64,000 nucleotides of DNA from Petroclostridium xylanilyticum (GTDB taxonomy: Bacteria > Bacillota > Clostridia > SK-Y3), in the NCBI RefSeq assembly GCF_002252565.1, contig NZ_NPML01000013.1, positions 186,001 through 250,000 on the forward strand. The letters are read 5' to 3'. The notes beneath the pieces are model-generated. The model worked only from the letters and a program-made list of their open reading frames with translations, did no database searches and was not told the DNA's origin. Shown in pieces: positions 1-8,307 of the stretch. Numbering within the stretch: position 1 is the first letter of the stretch; every line of letters starts with the position of its first letter. The position numbers were made by a program, and so were the translations under genes.

Positions 1-1139
1 GCCACTTCATCTTGAGTTTTCGGATTGTCTATTGAAATAAAATTACAATTTCCAAAAGCCTTGCTTACTGTATTTATAACAGCAGGCTTATCGTCAGTTT
101 TTACCCTGACAAAATAACTGCTAGTGGTTTCTCCAATATCTATCAGAATATCATTGGTGCTCTTAGACCATATAAACCTATTGTTTCTGTCAATATTCTT
201 TACAATATCAATGATGTCTGCTACTACTGCACTGGCTGTAGGAAGCTTCCCTGCTCCCCTGCCGTAGAACATAACATCACCAATTGCATCCCCTTTGACA
301 AGTATCCCATTAAACACATCTTCCACTCCCGCTAAAGGATGGGTTTTTGGAATAATTACCGGGCTTACCCGGGCAAAGATTTTTTCTCCAATTTTTTTAC
401 TAACTGCCAGTAATTTTATTACACTGCCCATTTGTTCTGCATACTTTACATCTTCTATACTTATTTTCGTGATCCCTTCAGTATAGATTCTTGTAGAATC
501 TACATGATACCCGAAAGTAAGGGATGAAAGAATTGCTATTTTTCTACAAGCATCATGTCCTTCTACATCAGCTGCAGGATTCCGCTCTGCATAACCTTTT
601 TCCTGGGCATCTTGCAATGCATCCTCAAAACTACGGCCTTCTTTTATCATCTGTGTTAAAATGTAATTTGTTGTTCCGTTTAAAATTCCTACAATTTCAG
701 ATATTTGATTGGCTGCAAGGCACTGGTTTAAAGGCCTTATAATAGGTATTCCCCCGCCTACACTTGCTTCAAACAAGTAATTTATGTTTTTTTCTTTGGC
801 AATGTGAAGAAGTTCTGCTCCGTGAGTCGCAACCAGTTCTTTATTTGAAGTAACAACATGTTTTCCGGACAATAAGGCTCTTTTAGTATAGGTATACGCC
901 GGTTCAATTCCCCCCATTACTTCTACCACAATACTCACTTCATCATCATTTAAAATGTCTTCTACATTTTTAGTCAACAAATGCTTTTCCGGACTATCAG
1001 GAAAGTCCCGAATATCCAGTATATACTTGACATCTATCTTCTTACCTGCTTTCCGGCTTATACTTTCTGAATTCTTTCGAATTACCTCAACAACCCCTGA
1101 ACCCACGATTCCAAAACCCATTACAGCAATTTTAACCAT
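1..1139 (-). CDS. hom: Homoserine dehydrogenase (C-terminus cut by window edge)
   Basis: NADP-dependent reduction of aspartate semialdehyde to homoserine in threonine/methionine synthesis. About 379 residues are visible and the gene runs off the left edge. The N-terminus has the Rossmann motif GFGIVG (residues 8-13). A GGIEPA segment, the NGTTNY segment and the EGHDACRK signature of the catalytic domain follow in the usual order. The last visible residues, after an IDIGETTSSYF segment, look like the start of a C-terminal ACT domain. ATG start at 1139 has an AGGGGG ribosome site. It lies 14 bp behind the ACT-domain gene, so the two are probably cotranscribed. The family assignment is firm; what follows in the operon is not visible. 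Confidence 0.95.
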   Translation of the reverse strand, partial: MVKIAVMGFGIVGSGVVEVIRKNSESISRKAGKKIDVKYILDIRDFPDSPEKHLLTKNVEDILNDDEVSIVVEVMGGIEPAYTYTKRALLSGKHVVTSNKELVATHGAELLHIAKEKNINYLFEASVGGGIPIIRPLNQCLAANQISEIVGILNGTTNYILTQMIKEGRSFEDALQDAQEKGYAERNPAADVEGHDACRKIAILSSLTFGYHVDSTRIYTEGITKISIEDVKYAEQMGSVIKLLAVSKKIGEKIFARVSPVIIPKTHPLAGVEDVFNGILVKGDAIGDVMFYGRGAGKLPTASAVVADIIDIVKNIDRNNRFIWSKSTNDILIDIGETTSSYFVRVKTDDKPAVINTVSKAFGNCNFISIDNPKTQDEV

Positions 1140-1153
1140 ATAGAAAATCCCCC

Positions 1154-1603
1154 TTATTCTCTCGCCAATATATCAATTTTTCTGACACCCTCAATTACTT
1201 CCATCTGTGAAACGAGTTCTTCAATGTTCCCTTCCATATTACCTGTCTGAATAGAAATAGTAATATTAGCCACTCCATTTATAGGAATGTTCTGGTTAAT
1301 TGTTAGAATATTTGCCCTGGCCCTGGCTATAACATTTAAGATATTTGATAAAATGCCTGGTACATCCTCCAGTATGAAAAATAAGGTAATAATCTTACCT
1401 TGAGATATTTCATAAAAAGGAAATACACAATCCTTGTACTTGTAATAGGCGCTGCGGCTTATTCCTACTAATTGTACTGCATCATTAATTGTTTTTACCT
1501 TCCCGGTCTGCAGAAGCCTTTTAGCCTCAATTACTTTTGCAAAAACCTCTGGCAGCACTGAAGAATCTACCAAAAAATATACAGGTTGTTTATCTATTCT
1601 CAT
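1154..1603 (-). CDS. ACT domain-containing protein, PheB/UPF0735 family
   Basis: Likely amino-acid-sensing regulator next to homoserine dehydrogenase. I chose the ATG at 1603 (149 aa), which has an AAGGAC ribosome site; the open frame continues upstream to 1675 without a better site. Residues about 36-57 form a small helix-turn-helix-like segment (VGISRSAYYKYKD), and the C-terminal half is an ACT fold (IITLFFILEDVPGILSNIL). This two-part layout and length match the PheB/UPF0735 family of Firmicutes, often encoded beside hom or pheA. Its exact ligand and target are not known from sequence. Confidence 0.88.
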   Translation of the reverse strand: MRIDKQPVYFLVDSSVLPEVFAKVIEAKRLLQTGKVKTINDAVQLVGISRSAYYKYKDCVFPFYEISQGKIITLFFILEDVPGILSNILNVIARARANILTINQNIPINGVANITISIQTGNMEGNIEELVSQMEVIEGVRKIDILARE

Positions 1604-1763
1604 ATTTGTCCTTCGCTCACGCACAATTGTTTTTAATATGTAGAACATATTAACACAATAATTATTCCCCTTCAACGTTGATTATTAGGTTTTTGAGTAA
1701 AATAAAGCACTATTTCTTATTATATCTCTGTATTTTATAAAAATACACCCTTAATCAAAATTA

Positions 1764-1872
1764 GGGTGTATATTTTTAAAGGAATGCGGCTTTTCTTCCG
1801 CTGCGTTAACAGGCTCTAATCCTTTCCGCAACGTTCTTTCCATAATATTCATCAACCAAATTAAATGTACCC
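1764..1872 (-). mobile_element. MITE-like element C, ISLre2-related
   Basis: A 109-bp non-coding element ending in GGGTGTAT on the left and ATGTACCC on the right, flanked by the 8-bp duplication CAAAATTA at 1756-1763 and 1873-1880. Its right end, read on the minus strand, matches the right end of the two ISLre2 elements over about 27 bp (GGGTRCATTTAATTT then GTTGATGAATA). The interior (GAACGTTGCGGAAAGG, then AGAGCCTGTTAACGCAGCGG) matches element B at 16801-17042 almost base for base. No coding capacity. Confidence 0.72.
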
Positions 1873-1931
1873 CAAAATTATACAATTTTTATCTATCTGC
1901 TAGCTATTCAATTTATAATTATGTAATAACT

Positions 1932-1959
1932 TTTACATTTTTGGAAATAATATTATAAT
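1932..1959 (+). promoter_or_regulatory. Sigma-A promoter for the alpha-oxoamine synthase gene
   Basis: TTTACA at 1932-1937 and TATAAT at 1954-1959 with a 16-bp spacer, 30 bp ahead of the start codon. A GAGGTGAT ribosome site follows at about 1973-1980. Confidence 0.6.
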
Positions 1960-1988
1960 CAATAATATATATGAGGTGATTTACTAAA

Positions 1989-3269
1989 ATGGATTCTACC
2001 AAATACAGTCTTGCAGATTTTTATGATATATCTGATATGGATATGGTAGATAGGGCCAGATATTTTTATGAATATCATCAGGATATTCATAAGAAACATC
2101 ACAACCAGTACCGCAGGGTATCACTCAACGGCTCCGGACCAACCATGAAAATATTGGACCCTTACTCTGGTATTGAGAAGGAAATGATATATATGGCATC
2201 TAACGATTATCTTAACCTCACCCGCCATCCAAGAACAATAAAAGCCGGCAGAGCGGCGCTTGAAAAATACGGTACTGGTGCTGGCAGCGTACCTTTGTTA
2301 GGTGGAACACTCGATATCCATATTGAACTGGAAAAGCGGGTAGCAGCGTTTAAAGGCTGTGAAGCAGCAATTGTTTACACTAGCGGTTTTGGCTCCAACT
2401 GTGGTTCTATTGCAGCATTGTTGCGTGAAAATGACGTAGCGATACTGGACATGCTGGTACATGCCAGCATTATAGATGGATGTAAAGGTACACATGTCGA
2501 ATATTTCAGGCATAACAATATGGATTCTTTAGAAAAAGTATTACGAAAATGTAAAGATAAATTTAGAACAAAACTGGTAATTGTGGATGGAGTATATTCG
2601 ATGGATGGAGATATCTCCAAGCTGGACACCATTGTTGAGCTTGCCCATAGCCATGGGGCCTATGTCATGGTAGATGAAGCCCACGCTACTGGTGTAATTG
2701 GCAAAAACGGCCGGGGTACTCCTGAGCATTTTAATATTGAAGGTAAAGTAGATATTGTTGCAGGAACCTTCAGTAAAGCCCTGGGTGTAGTAGGAGGATT
2801 TATAGCCAGCAGCAAAGAGATTGTTGAATATCTCCATTATTATTCCCGTCCATATATGTTCTCTACGGCCCAAACTCCACAAACTGCTGCTTCTTTAATT
2901 GAAGCAATGAATGTAATTGAGGATGAACCTCAGCTAAAGGAAAACCTTTGGAAGAACATTAATTACTTTAAGAAAAGCCTTATTGAGTTAGGATTCAATA
3001 TCGGCAATAGCGAAACCGCAATCTTTCCGGTCATTGTAGGCCATGATGTAAAAGTTCGCGAAATGTGCAGGGAAATGCATGAGGCAGGGATATATGTAAA
3101 TGCTGTACAGTACCCTGCAGTATCCCGAAAACTTTCCAGGATACGTATGAGTCTTATGTGTAATCATACTAAACAACACCTGGATAGAGTGCTGGAAGTA
3201 CTGGAGCATCTTGGAAGAAAGTATGAAATTATCAATAAACCAGCCGCTGAAGAGGTAGAAATAGCGTAA
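1989..3269 (+). CDS. Alpha-oxoamine synthase family PLP enzyme (glycine C-acetyltransferase / AONS-like)
   Basis: Pyridoxal-phosphate enzyme of fold type I that condenses an amino acid with an acyl-CoA. 426 aa. The Schiff-base lysine is K263 in TFSKALG, and the cofactor-binding DEAHATG motif is at 229-235. The glycine-rich YGTGAGS segment (94-100) and LLGGT segment are typical. An N-terminal extension of about 60 residues precedes the core, longer than in Kbl or BioF and more like the serine-palmitoyltransferase-type branch. No bio or tdh genes adjoin it, so the substrate (glycine, alanine or serine) cannot be decided. It lies upstream of apgM across a heptamer hairpin and seems to be its own unit. 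Confidence 0.85.
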   Translation: MDSTKYSLADFYDISDMDMVDRARYFYEYHQDIHKKHHNQYRRVSLNGSGPTMKILDPYSGIEKEMIYMASNDYLNLTRHPRTIKAGRAALEKYGTGAGSVPLLGGTLDIHIELEKRVAAFKGCEAAIVYTSGFGSNCGSIAALLRENDVAILDMLVHASIIDGCKGTHVEYFRHNNMDSLEKVLRKCKDKFRTKLVIVDGVYSMDGDISKLDTIVELAHSHGAYVMVDEAHATGVIGKNGRGTPEHFNIEGKVDIVAGTFSKALGVVGGFIASSKEIVEYLHYYSRPYMFSTAQTPQTAASLIEAMNVIEDEPQLKENLWKNINYFKKSLIELGFNIGNSETAIFPVIVGHDVKVREMCREMHEAGIYVNAVQYPAVSRKLSRIRMSLMCNHTKQHLDRVLEVLEHLGRKYEIINKPAAEEVEIA

Positions 3270-3280
3270 CACATGTATTA

Positions 3281-3376
3281 AGTTCACGGTTCACAGTTCA
3301 CGGTTCACAGTTTACGGTTCACAGATTTAGGTTTTGCCTTAGTTCCTGTGAGCTATGAACCGTTAGCTGTGAACTT
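3281..3376. repeat. Inverted heptamer array, GTTCACR family
   Basis: About six 7-bp units of the type GTTCACG/GTTCACA run from 3281, followed by a 30-bp spacer and inverted units ending in CTGTGAACTT. The two halves could form a long imperfect hairpin. It lies between the alpha-oxoamine synthase gene and apgM. The same heptamer recurs at 13.5, 20.5, 28.6, 30.6, 58.4 and 63.5 kb. Confidence 0.85.
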
Positions 3377-3517
3377 CTTTATCTTTATCTAAATGTGAAT
3401 TCCCTCTTCCCCAATTTAATATCTTCTGCTATAATACAAGAGAACTTATTGTGTTTGTATGTAGTACGTATGTCCTTATATCAAAAACAAATTATATCAT
3501 AGTAGGGAGAATTTATT

Positions 3518-4735
3518 ATGAAATATGTTGTAATTTTAGGAGATGGCATGGCTGACAACCCTGTCGTACAGTTGGGTGATAAAACCCCTCTTCAATTTGC
3601 TAATATTCCGACGATTGACTATCTAACCAGACATGGAGAGATAGGGCTTGTAAAAACTGTCCCGGATGGAATCCCTCCCGGAAGCGACGCGGCAAACCTT
3701 TCTGTAATGGGATACAACCCTTATGAATATTATACCGGTCGCTCACCCCTTGAAGCAGCTAGTATGGGAATAGAATTAACCAATTCTGATATTACCTTTA
3801 GATGCAACCTGGTTACTCTTTCCAATGATGAGCCTTATTCAGAAAAAACTATGATTGATTATAGTGCTGATGAAATATCCACTGCTGAAGCCAGAGAAAT
3901 CATCCTGGAAGTAAACAGGCATCTAAGGACAGATAATATTGAATTTTATCCGGGTGTAAGCTACCGTCATTTGATGGTATGGCATAATGGCCCTTATGAA
4001 TTTGATTTTACTCCTCCCCATGACATTTTGGAGAAAAAAATAGCTGACTACCTTCCTAAAGGGCCTAATAAAAATATCATTTTACGAATGATGGAAGCAA
4101 GCAGCGAATTCCTCAAGAATCATCCTGTTAATCTAAGACGTATAGAAAAAGGTTTACGCCCTGCTAATTCCATCTGGATTTGGGGTGAAGGCAAAAAACC
4201 CGCTTTAACCAGCTTCTATGAGAAATATGGTTTAAAAGGTTCTGTGATCTCAGCTGTTGACCTTATCAAAGGTATTGGAATATGCGCCGGATTAAGATCG
4301 GTAGAGGTTGAAGGCGCTACAGGAAATATTCATACAAATTTTATTGGAAAAGCTCAAGCTGCTGTTGAAGAGTTAAAAAAAGGGCAGGATTTTGTATATG
4401 TGCATATTGAAGCGCCTGATGAATGCGGCCATCGGTATGAAATTGATAATAAAGTCAGGTCTATTGAAATTATCGACCAGCAAGTAGTTAGGTTCATAAA
4501 AGAAGAACTGGACCGGATGGGGGAAGATTATAAAATAATGGTACTACCTGATCATCCTACTCCTTTGAATCTTAGAACACATACCTCTGAACCTGTCCCA
4601 TTCGTGATTTACCAAAACAATGGGAAAGAGGAAAATCCTTTGCTTTCCTATGATGAATTAACCGCACAAAAAACAGGAGTTTATTTTGCAGAAGGTTATA
4701 AATTGATGGATTACTTTTTAAACGGAGAAAAATAA
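3518..4735 (+). CDS. apgM: Cofactor-independent phosphoglycerate mutase, archaeal type
   Basis: Interconverts 3- and 2-phosphoglycerate in glycolysis without 2,3-bisphosphoglycerate. 405 aa, the usual length of the ApgM branch of the alkaline-phosphatase superfamily. D9 in LGDGMAD is a metal ligand, and S56 in PPGSDAANLS is the expected phosphoserine nucleophile. Further metal ligands sit in the EAPDECGH and LPDHPTP segments. ATG start has a GTAGGGAG ribosome site. Many Clostridia carry ApgM near threonine-pathway genes, as here. Confidence 0.94.
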   Translation: MKYVVILGDGMADNPVVQLGDKTPLQFANIPTIDYLTRHGEIGLVKTVPDGIPPGSDAANLSVMGYNPYEYYTGRSPLEAASMGIELTNSDITFRCNLVTLSNDEPYSEKTMIDYSADEISTAEAREIILEVNRHLRTDNIEFYPGVSYRHLMVWHNGPYEFDFTPPHDILEKKIADYLPKGPNKNIILRMMEASSEFLKNHPVNLRRIEKGLRPANSIWIWGEGKKPALTSFYEKYGLKGSVISAVDLIKGIGICAGLRSVEVEGATGNIHTNFIGKAQAAVEELKKGQDFVYVHIEAPDECGHRYEIDNKVRSIEIIDQQVVRFIKEELDRMGEDYKIMVLPDHPTPLNLRTHTSEPVPFVIYQNNGKEENPLLSYDELTAQKTGVYFAEGYKLMDYFLNGEK

Positions 4736-4750
4736 AAATGTTTGCACCCA

Positions 4751-4784
4751 TAAAGTATATACTATATAATAAGTATATACTTTA
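4751..4784. repeat. 12-bp perfect inverted repeat
   Basis: Arms TAAAGTATATAC (4751-4762) and its exact complement (4773-4784) enclose a 10-bp loop, between apgM and the YtvI-like gene. No T-tract follows, so it is a poor terminator. It could be an operator for the downstream gene, but nothing shows a binding protein. Confidence 0.5.
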
Positions 4785-4826
4785 TAATTAAATCAATAAG
4801 TTATTACAATTTTAGGAGATAAGCAT

Positions 4827-5906
4827 ATGAACATACTGCCTAGAACATACATCAATTTTATCTTAATCATTATTACTATTGTCCTTGGAATTTTATTGGG
4901 GTATTTTATTTTAACCACGGCATTTAAATGGTTTCTTCCATTTATTATCGCCTATGCCATCGCACATATATCCGACCCGGTGGTTACATTTTTGGAGAAA
5001 AAAATTAAAATTCCGCGCAGAATAGCCAGTGCAATCACCATACTTTCTGTGTTATTAATGATAGGTTCCCTGATTACTTTCATTATTTACAGGATTATAT
5101 ATGAAATTAAGCGGCTGGCTGAGCAGCTGCCCACGTTTTTTAACCTAATAACGGAGCAGGTTAGCAATTTATTCAATAAAGGAGTAAGCATATATGTAAA
5201 TTTGCCTCCTGAAATCTCTTTGTTTGTAGATCAAGTATTTGAGACTATGAAAAATAATTTAAGCAGGTTGCTGGAACCTGCAACGAAAGCTACAACAAGC
5301 TTTGCAATTAATTTTGCCACATCGCTGCCATCTATTTTGATATTTATTATCGTACTTTTTATTTCTGCTTATTTTATAAGCAGCGATAAAGAAAAAATTT
5401 CCAGGTTTGTAGTAAAACAATTACCTGCTGAGTGGATTTCAAGAATTGTCAGCATCAAAAATGATCTGCTATTTGCCTTATTGGGCTATGTAAAAGCTCA
5501 ACTTATTCTTATGAGCATCACTTTTGTAGAAGTTTCAATTGGTTTTCTAATTATCGGTGTGGATTATGCAATATTGCTTGCACTGGTAATTAGCTTTATT
5601 GACGCGCTGCCTATTCTTGGTACCGGAACAGTTCTGATTCCCTGGGCTATTTTCTCATTAGCCACCGGCAAATATCCTATGGCGCTTTCTCTGGTGATAT
5701 TGTACGGTATTGTATTACTGGTCAGACAGCTATTGGAACCTAAAATAGTAGGAGGCCAAATAGGCTTATATCCACTGGTAACATTAATGTCCATGTATGT
5801 AGGTCTTCAGATTTTCGGAATACTGGGAATGATTTTAGGACCTATCACTATACTGATCATTAGAAATTTGCAAAAAGCAGGATTATTTACATTATGGAAA
5901 GACTAG
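4827..5906 (+). CDS. ytvI: YtvI-type AI-2E family membrane protein
   Basis: Polytopic permease-like protein of the AI-2E exporter/YtvI family, 359 aa. Hydrophobic segments lie at about residues 8-48, 66-88, 160-185, 215-300 and 310-345. The C-terminal EPKIVGGQIGLYPLVTL segment and following LGPITILI are characteristic of the family, and fit best the sporulation protein YtvI. The N-terminal charged segment ITEQVSNLFNKG lies in the extracytoplasmic region. Start ATG has TAGGAG upstream. Followed at once by a hairpin terminator. The transported substrate is unknown. Confidence 0.82.
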   Translation: MNILPRTYINFILIIITIVLGILLGYFILTTAFKWFLPFIIAYAIAHISDPVVTFLEKKIKIPRRIASAITILSVLLMIGSLITFIIYRIIYEIKRLAEQLPTFFNLITEQVSNLFNKGVSIYVNLPPEISLFVDQVFETMKNNLSRLLEPATKATTSFAINFATSLPSILIFIIVLFISAYFISSDKEKISRFVVKQLPAEWISRIVSIKNDLLFALLGYVKAQLILMSITFVEVSIGFLIIGVDYAILLALVISFIDALPILGTGTVLIPWAIFSLATGKYPMALSLVILYGIVLLVRQLLEPKIVGGQIGLYPLVTLMSMYVGLQIFGILGMILGPITILIIRNLQKAGLFTLWKD

Positions 5907-5910
5907 AAAA

Positions 5911-5940
5911 ACAAAAGCAAAATTGCGCTTTTGTTTTTTT
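5911..5940 (+). terminator. Rho-independent terminator after the ytvI-like gene
   Basis: Stem ACAAAAGC (5911-5918) pairs with GCTTTTGT (5927-5934) and is followed by a run of T. It lies between convergent genes, and the A-rich left side may serve prmC on the minus strand as well. Confidence 0.8.
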
Positions 5941-5951
5941 GATGTGCTTTT

Positions 5952-6836
5952 CTAAATTCTTTTCGCTGTTACCACCCTGTTAATTCCAGCCAGGTCCCTT
6001 ATTATTTCAATACTATTATAACTCCCATTCTGCTCCATTATTTTTGCTACACTGCTGCTTTGATCATGACCTACTTCAAAAGCCAGCAATCCTTCAGGCT
6101 TAAGATATTTATATGCCTCAGCTATGATTTTGCGATAGAATTTTAAACCATCTTCTCCCCCATCCAGGGCAAGATGCGGCTCATAGTCTTTCACTTCTTT
6201 CTGCAAACTGTCTATTACTTTGCTAGGGATATAAGGCGGATTAGAAACAACTATATCGAGAAGTCCTTCTATCTTATCCTCTGGAAATCCTTCTAAAATA
6301 TCATGCTGTATAAAAGATATCTTATTGTCCACACCATTTAACCGGGCATTATACCGGGATATTTTCAGCGCTTTTGAAGACACATCTACAGCCCAAAGAC
6401 GGCTGTTTTTGATGTAGTAGGCCAGGCTCACAGTAATACACCCGGACCCTGCGCCGATATCCATGATATAAACATGCTTTTTATCTTCAATGTCTTTGCA
6501 CTGATCTACGATGTACTCTACCAGAATTTCCGTATCTCCACGAGGTATCAATACATCAGGGGTAACTTTAAAAGGCAAAGACATAAATTCTTGAGTTTCT
6601 GTAATATATTGTAACGGCATTCCTTCTGCTCTTAGCTTCAAAAGCTTGTTATATTGGTTTATAGTATCTTCTTCTAACCTTTTATCTCTGTGTAGCGTTA
6701 AATACAATCTATCTACATTTAAAATATGGGATAAAATCAATTGGGCGTCAAGAACAGCATTGTTCTCGACGCCGTGATTTTTTAAATACCGTATTGATTG
6801 GTTTAATAGTTCCCTTATGGTTAATTCCATTATCAT
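5952..6836 (-). CDS. prmC: Release factor glutamine N5-methyltransferase
   Basis: Methylates the glutamine of the GGQ motif in RF1/RF2. 294 aa. An N-terminal helical domain (1-90) is followed by a Rossmann methyltransferase with the SAM motif DIGAGSG (126-132) and the catalytic NPPY (199-202). The start overlaps the stop of yqhQ by 4 bp; the ATG at 6830 is an alternative two codons in. The pair yqhQ-prmC after rpmE-rho is a common clostridial order. Confidence 0.95.
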   Translation of the reverse strand: MIMELTIRELLNQSIRYLKNHGVENNAVLDAQLILSHILNVDRLYLTLHRDKRLEEDTINQYNKLLKLRAEGMPLQYITETQEFMSLPFKVTPDVLIPRGDTEILVEYIVDQCKDIEDKKHVYIMDIGAGSGCITVSLAYYIKNSRLWAVDVSSKALKISRYNARLNGVDNKISFIQHDILEGFPEDKIEGLLDIVVSNPPYIPSKVIDSLQKEVKDYEPHLALDGGEDGLKFYRKIIAEAYKYLKPEGLLAFEVGHDQSSSVAKIMEQNGSYNSIEIIRDLAGINRVVTAKRI

Positions 6837-7777
6837 TTGTCGTCCTCTCTATTTTCTGGTAAAACATTTTTAAGTGCTTCAATTGCTACCTCTATCTGGC
6901 TGTCATCAGGTTCACGAGTGGTAAATTTTTGCAGCATCATTCCAGGTTTGCTTATTAAGCAAGTCACCGGATGTTCACTTCTACCGGCAAACTTAATAAC
7001 CTCATAGGATATTCCTGCAACCAGCGGTAAAAGCAGCAATCTTGATATTAGCCTAATCCATATGTTCTGCCAGGAAATAAACGAAAACATTACGATACTT
7101 ACCACCATCACGATGAGCAGGAAGCTTGTACCGCAGCGCGGGTGTAAAGTAGTATACTTCCTTACGTTTTCAATAGTAAGTTCTTCATTACGTTCATAAC
7201 AGTGAATAGTTTTATGCTCTGCCCCATGATACTGGAATACTCTTTGTATATCCTTCATCCTGGAAATTAAAATAATATAGGTTAAAAATATTGATATTCT
7301 CAATACTCCTTCAGCAATATTGGCAACAATATGATTTTCCACCAATTTCCTGATAAATCCAACAACAACAGTCGGCAACAGTATGAAAAGCCCTATCCCA
7401 AACAAAAGTGCAGTAATTACTGAAAAATAAATAAGTACATCTTGAAGTTTGTCACCAAATAATTTCTCTAAAAATTTATCAAACTTGGATGGCTGCTCTT
7501 CCTCTTCCCCCTCCAGTTCATAAAATTCCGCCGAGAACATTAAGGATTTTACCCCTACAATCATTGACTCAAAAAAGGCAACAATTCCCCGCAAGATAGG
7601 AGCTTTTAATATTTTGTACTTCATACTTAGAGATTGCACAGGTTTCTTATCTATAGTGATTGAACCGTCAGGTGTTCTTACAGCAATCGCTATACCTTTT
7701 GGTCCTCGCATCATAACTCCTTCTATTACAGCTTGACCACCTATGCTTGTACGATGAATTTTTTTATTTTTATCCAA
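6833..7777 (-). CDS. yqhQ: DUF1385 membrane protein YqhQ
   Basis: Conserved Firmicute membrane protein of unknown biochemical role. I prefer a TTG start at 7777 (314 aa), with AGGAGAGG about 9 bp upstream; the frame is open to 7861 but the extra residues do not fit the family. The N-terminal signature SIGGQAVIEGVMMRGP is clear. Membrane segments lie near residues 110-140 and 155-175 and in the MVVSIVMFSFISW and LLLLPLVAGISYEV stretches. Conserved YHGAEHKTIHCYE and HPRCGTSFL segments carry His/Cys residues that may bind metal. It overlaps prmC by 4 bp. Confidence 0.9.
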   Translation of the reverse strand: MDKNKKIHRTSIGGQAVIEGVMMRGPKGIAIAVRTPDGSITIDKKPVQSLSMKYKILKAPILRGIVAFFESMIVGVKSLMFSAEFYELEGEEEEQPSKFDKFLEKLFGDKLQDVLIYFSVITALLFGIGLFILLPTVVVGFIRKLVENHIVANIAEGVLRISIFLTYIILISRMKDIQRVFQYHGAEHKTIHCYERNEELTIENVRKYTTLHPRCGTSFLLIVMVVSIVMFSFISWQNIWIRLISRLLLLPLVAGISYEVIKFAGRSEHPVTCLISKPGMMLQKFTTREPDDSQIEVAIEALKNVLPENREDDK

Positions 7778-7903
7778 TTTGAATACTTCCTCTCCTATTC
7801 GTTGTATTTTTATTTTAACAGAATAGGGATATAACTGCAATGATAATATTGCCATTTTCAATGGAAGTGTATATAAATATAAGGTTTCAAACCGAAGTGA
7901 AAG

Positions 7904-7939
7904 TTAAAAACCAAGGTCAGAGAAAAATTCTCTGACCTT
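7904..7939 (-). terminator. Rho-independent terminator of rpmE
   Basis: Ten-bp perfect stem, AAGGTCAGAG (7913-7922) with CTCTGACCTT (7930-7939). On the minus strand it is followed by GGTTTTT. It separates rpmE from yqhQ. Confidence 0.85.
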
Positions 7940-7977
7940 TGACTTTTCTTTACCGCAATATTACTGTTATTACTAAA

Positions 7978-8184
7978 TTATTCAGCTTTTAAACCAAATT
8001 TCTTTCTGAATTTTTCTACACGTCCTCCAGTATCAACAAGCTTCTGTTTTCCGGTATAGAAAGGATGACACTTTGAACATATTTCAACGTGTATATTCTT
8101 TTTTGTAGAACCTGTAGGAATGGTTTCACCACATGCACACTTAATTACAGTTTCCTCGTATTTGGGATGGATTCCTTCTTTCAT
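7978..8184 (-). CDS. rpmE: 50S ribosomal protein L31, zinc-binding form
   Basis: 68-aa large-subunit protein. Cysteines C16, C18, C36 and C39 form the zinc site of the C-plus type L31, so no alternative zinc-free form is needed. Start ATG has AAGAGGTG upstream. It stands directly downstream of rho, the usual order in Firmicutes, and has its own terminator. Confidence 0.96.
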   Translation of the reverse strand: MKEGIHPKYEETVIKCACGETIPTGSTKKNIHVEICSKCHPFYTGKQKLVDTGGRVEKFRKKFGLKAE

Positions 8185-8307
8185 TTATTTCACCTCTTTC
8201 TCAACAAAAGTTCAATAACACTTTTATGTGAAAATGCACTCTTTTTTTGACAACAAAAAGTATTTTACCACAAAACCTCTTTTTTTGCAACTAATATTTT
8301 TCCAGTA

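Larger units (their letters stand above)
1604..1988. other. 385-bp divergent intergenic region
   Basis: This gap separates the divergent ACT-domain gene and the alpha-oxoamine synthase gene. It contains a 109-bp MITE-like element (1764-1872) and a sigma-A promoter for the plus-strand gene (1932-1959), both listed separately. I see no open frame or RNA gene. The left part (1676-1755) is AT-rich and presumably carries the promoter of the ACT-hom operon, but no convincing hexamer pair stands out. Confidence 0.6.

Noticed and set aside
295-1143. Plus-strand frames opposite hom
   Set aside because: They are antisense to a complete homoserine dehydrogenase reading frame, have no ribosome sites and encode no recognisable protein.
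1741-1780. Hairpin TACACCC/GGGTGTA as a terminator
   Set aside because: No gene ends here. The right arm is the end of MITE-like element C, and the left arm lies outside its target duplication, so chance or target choice explains it.
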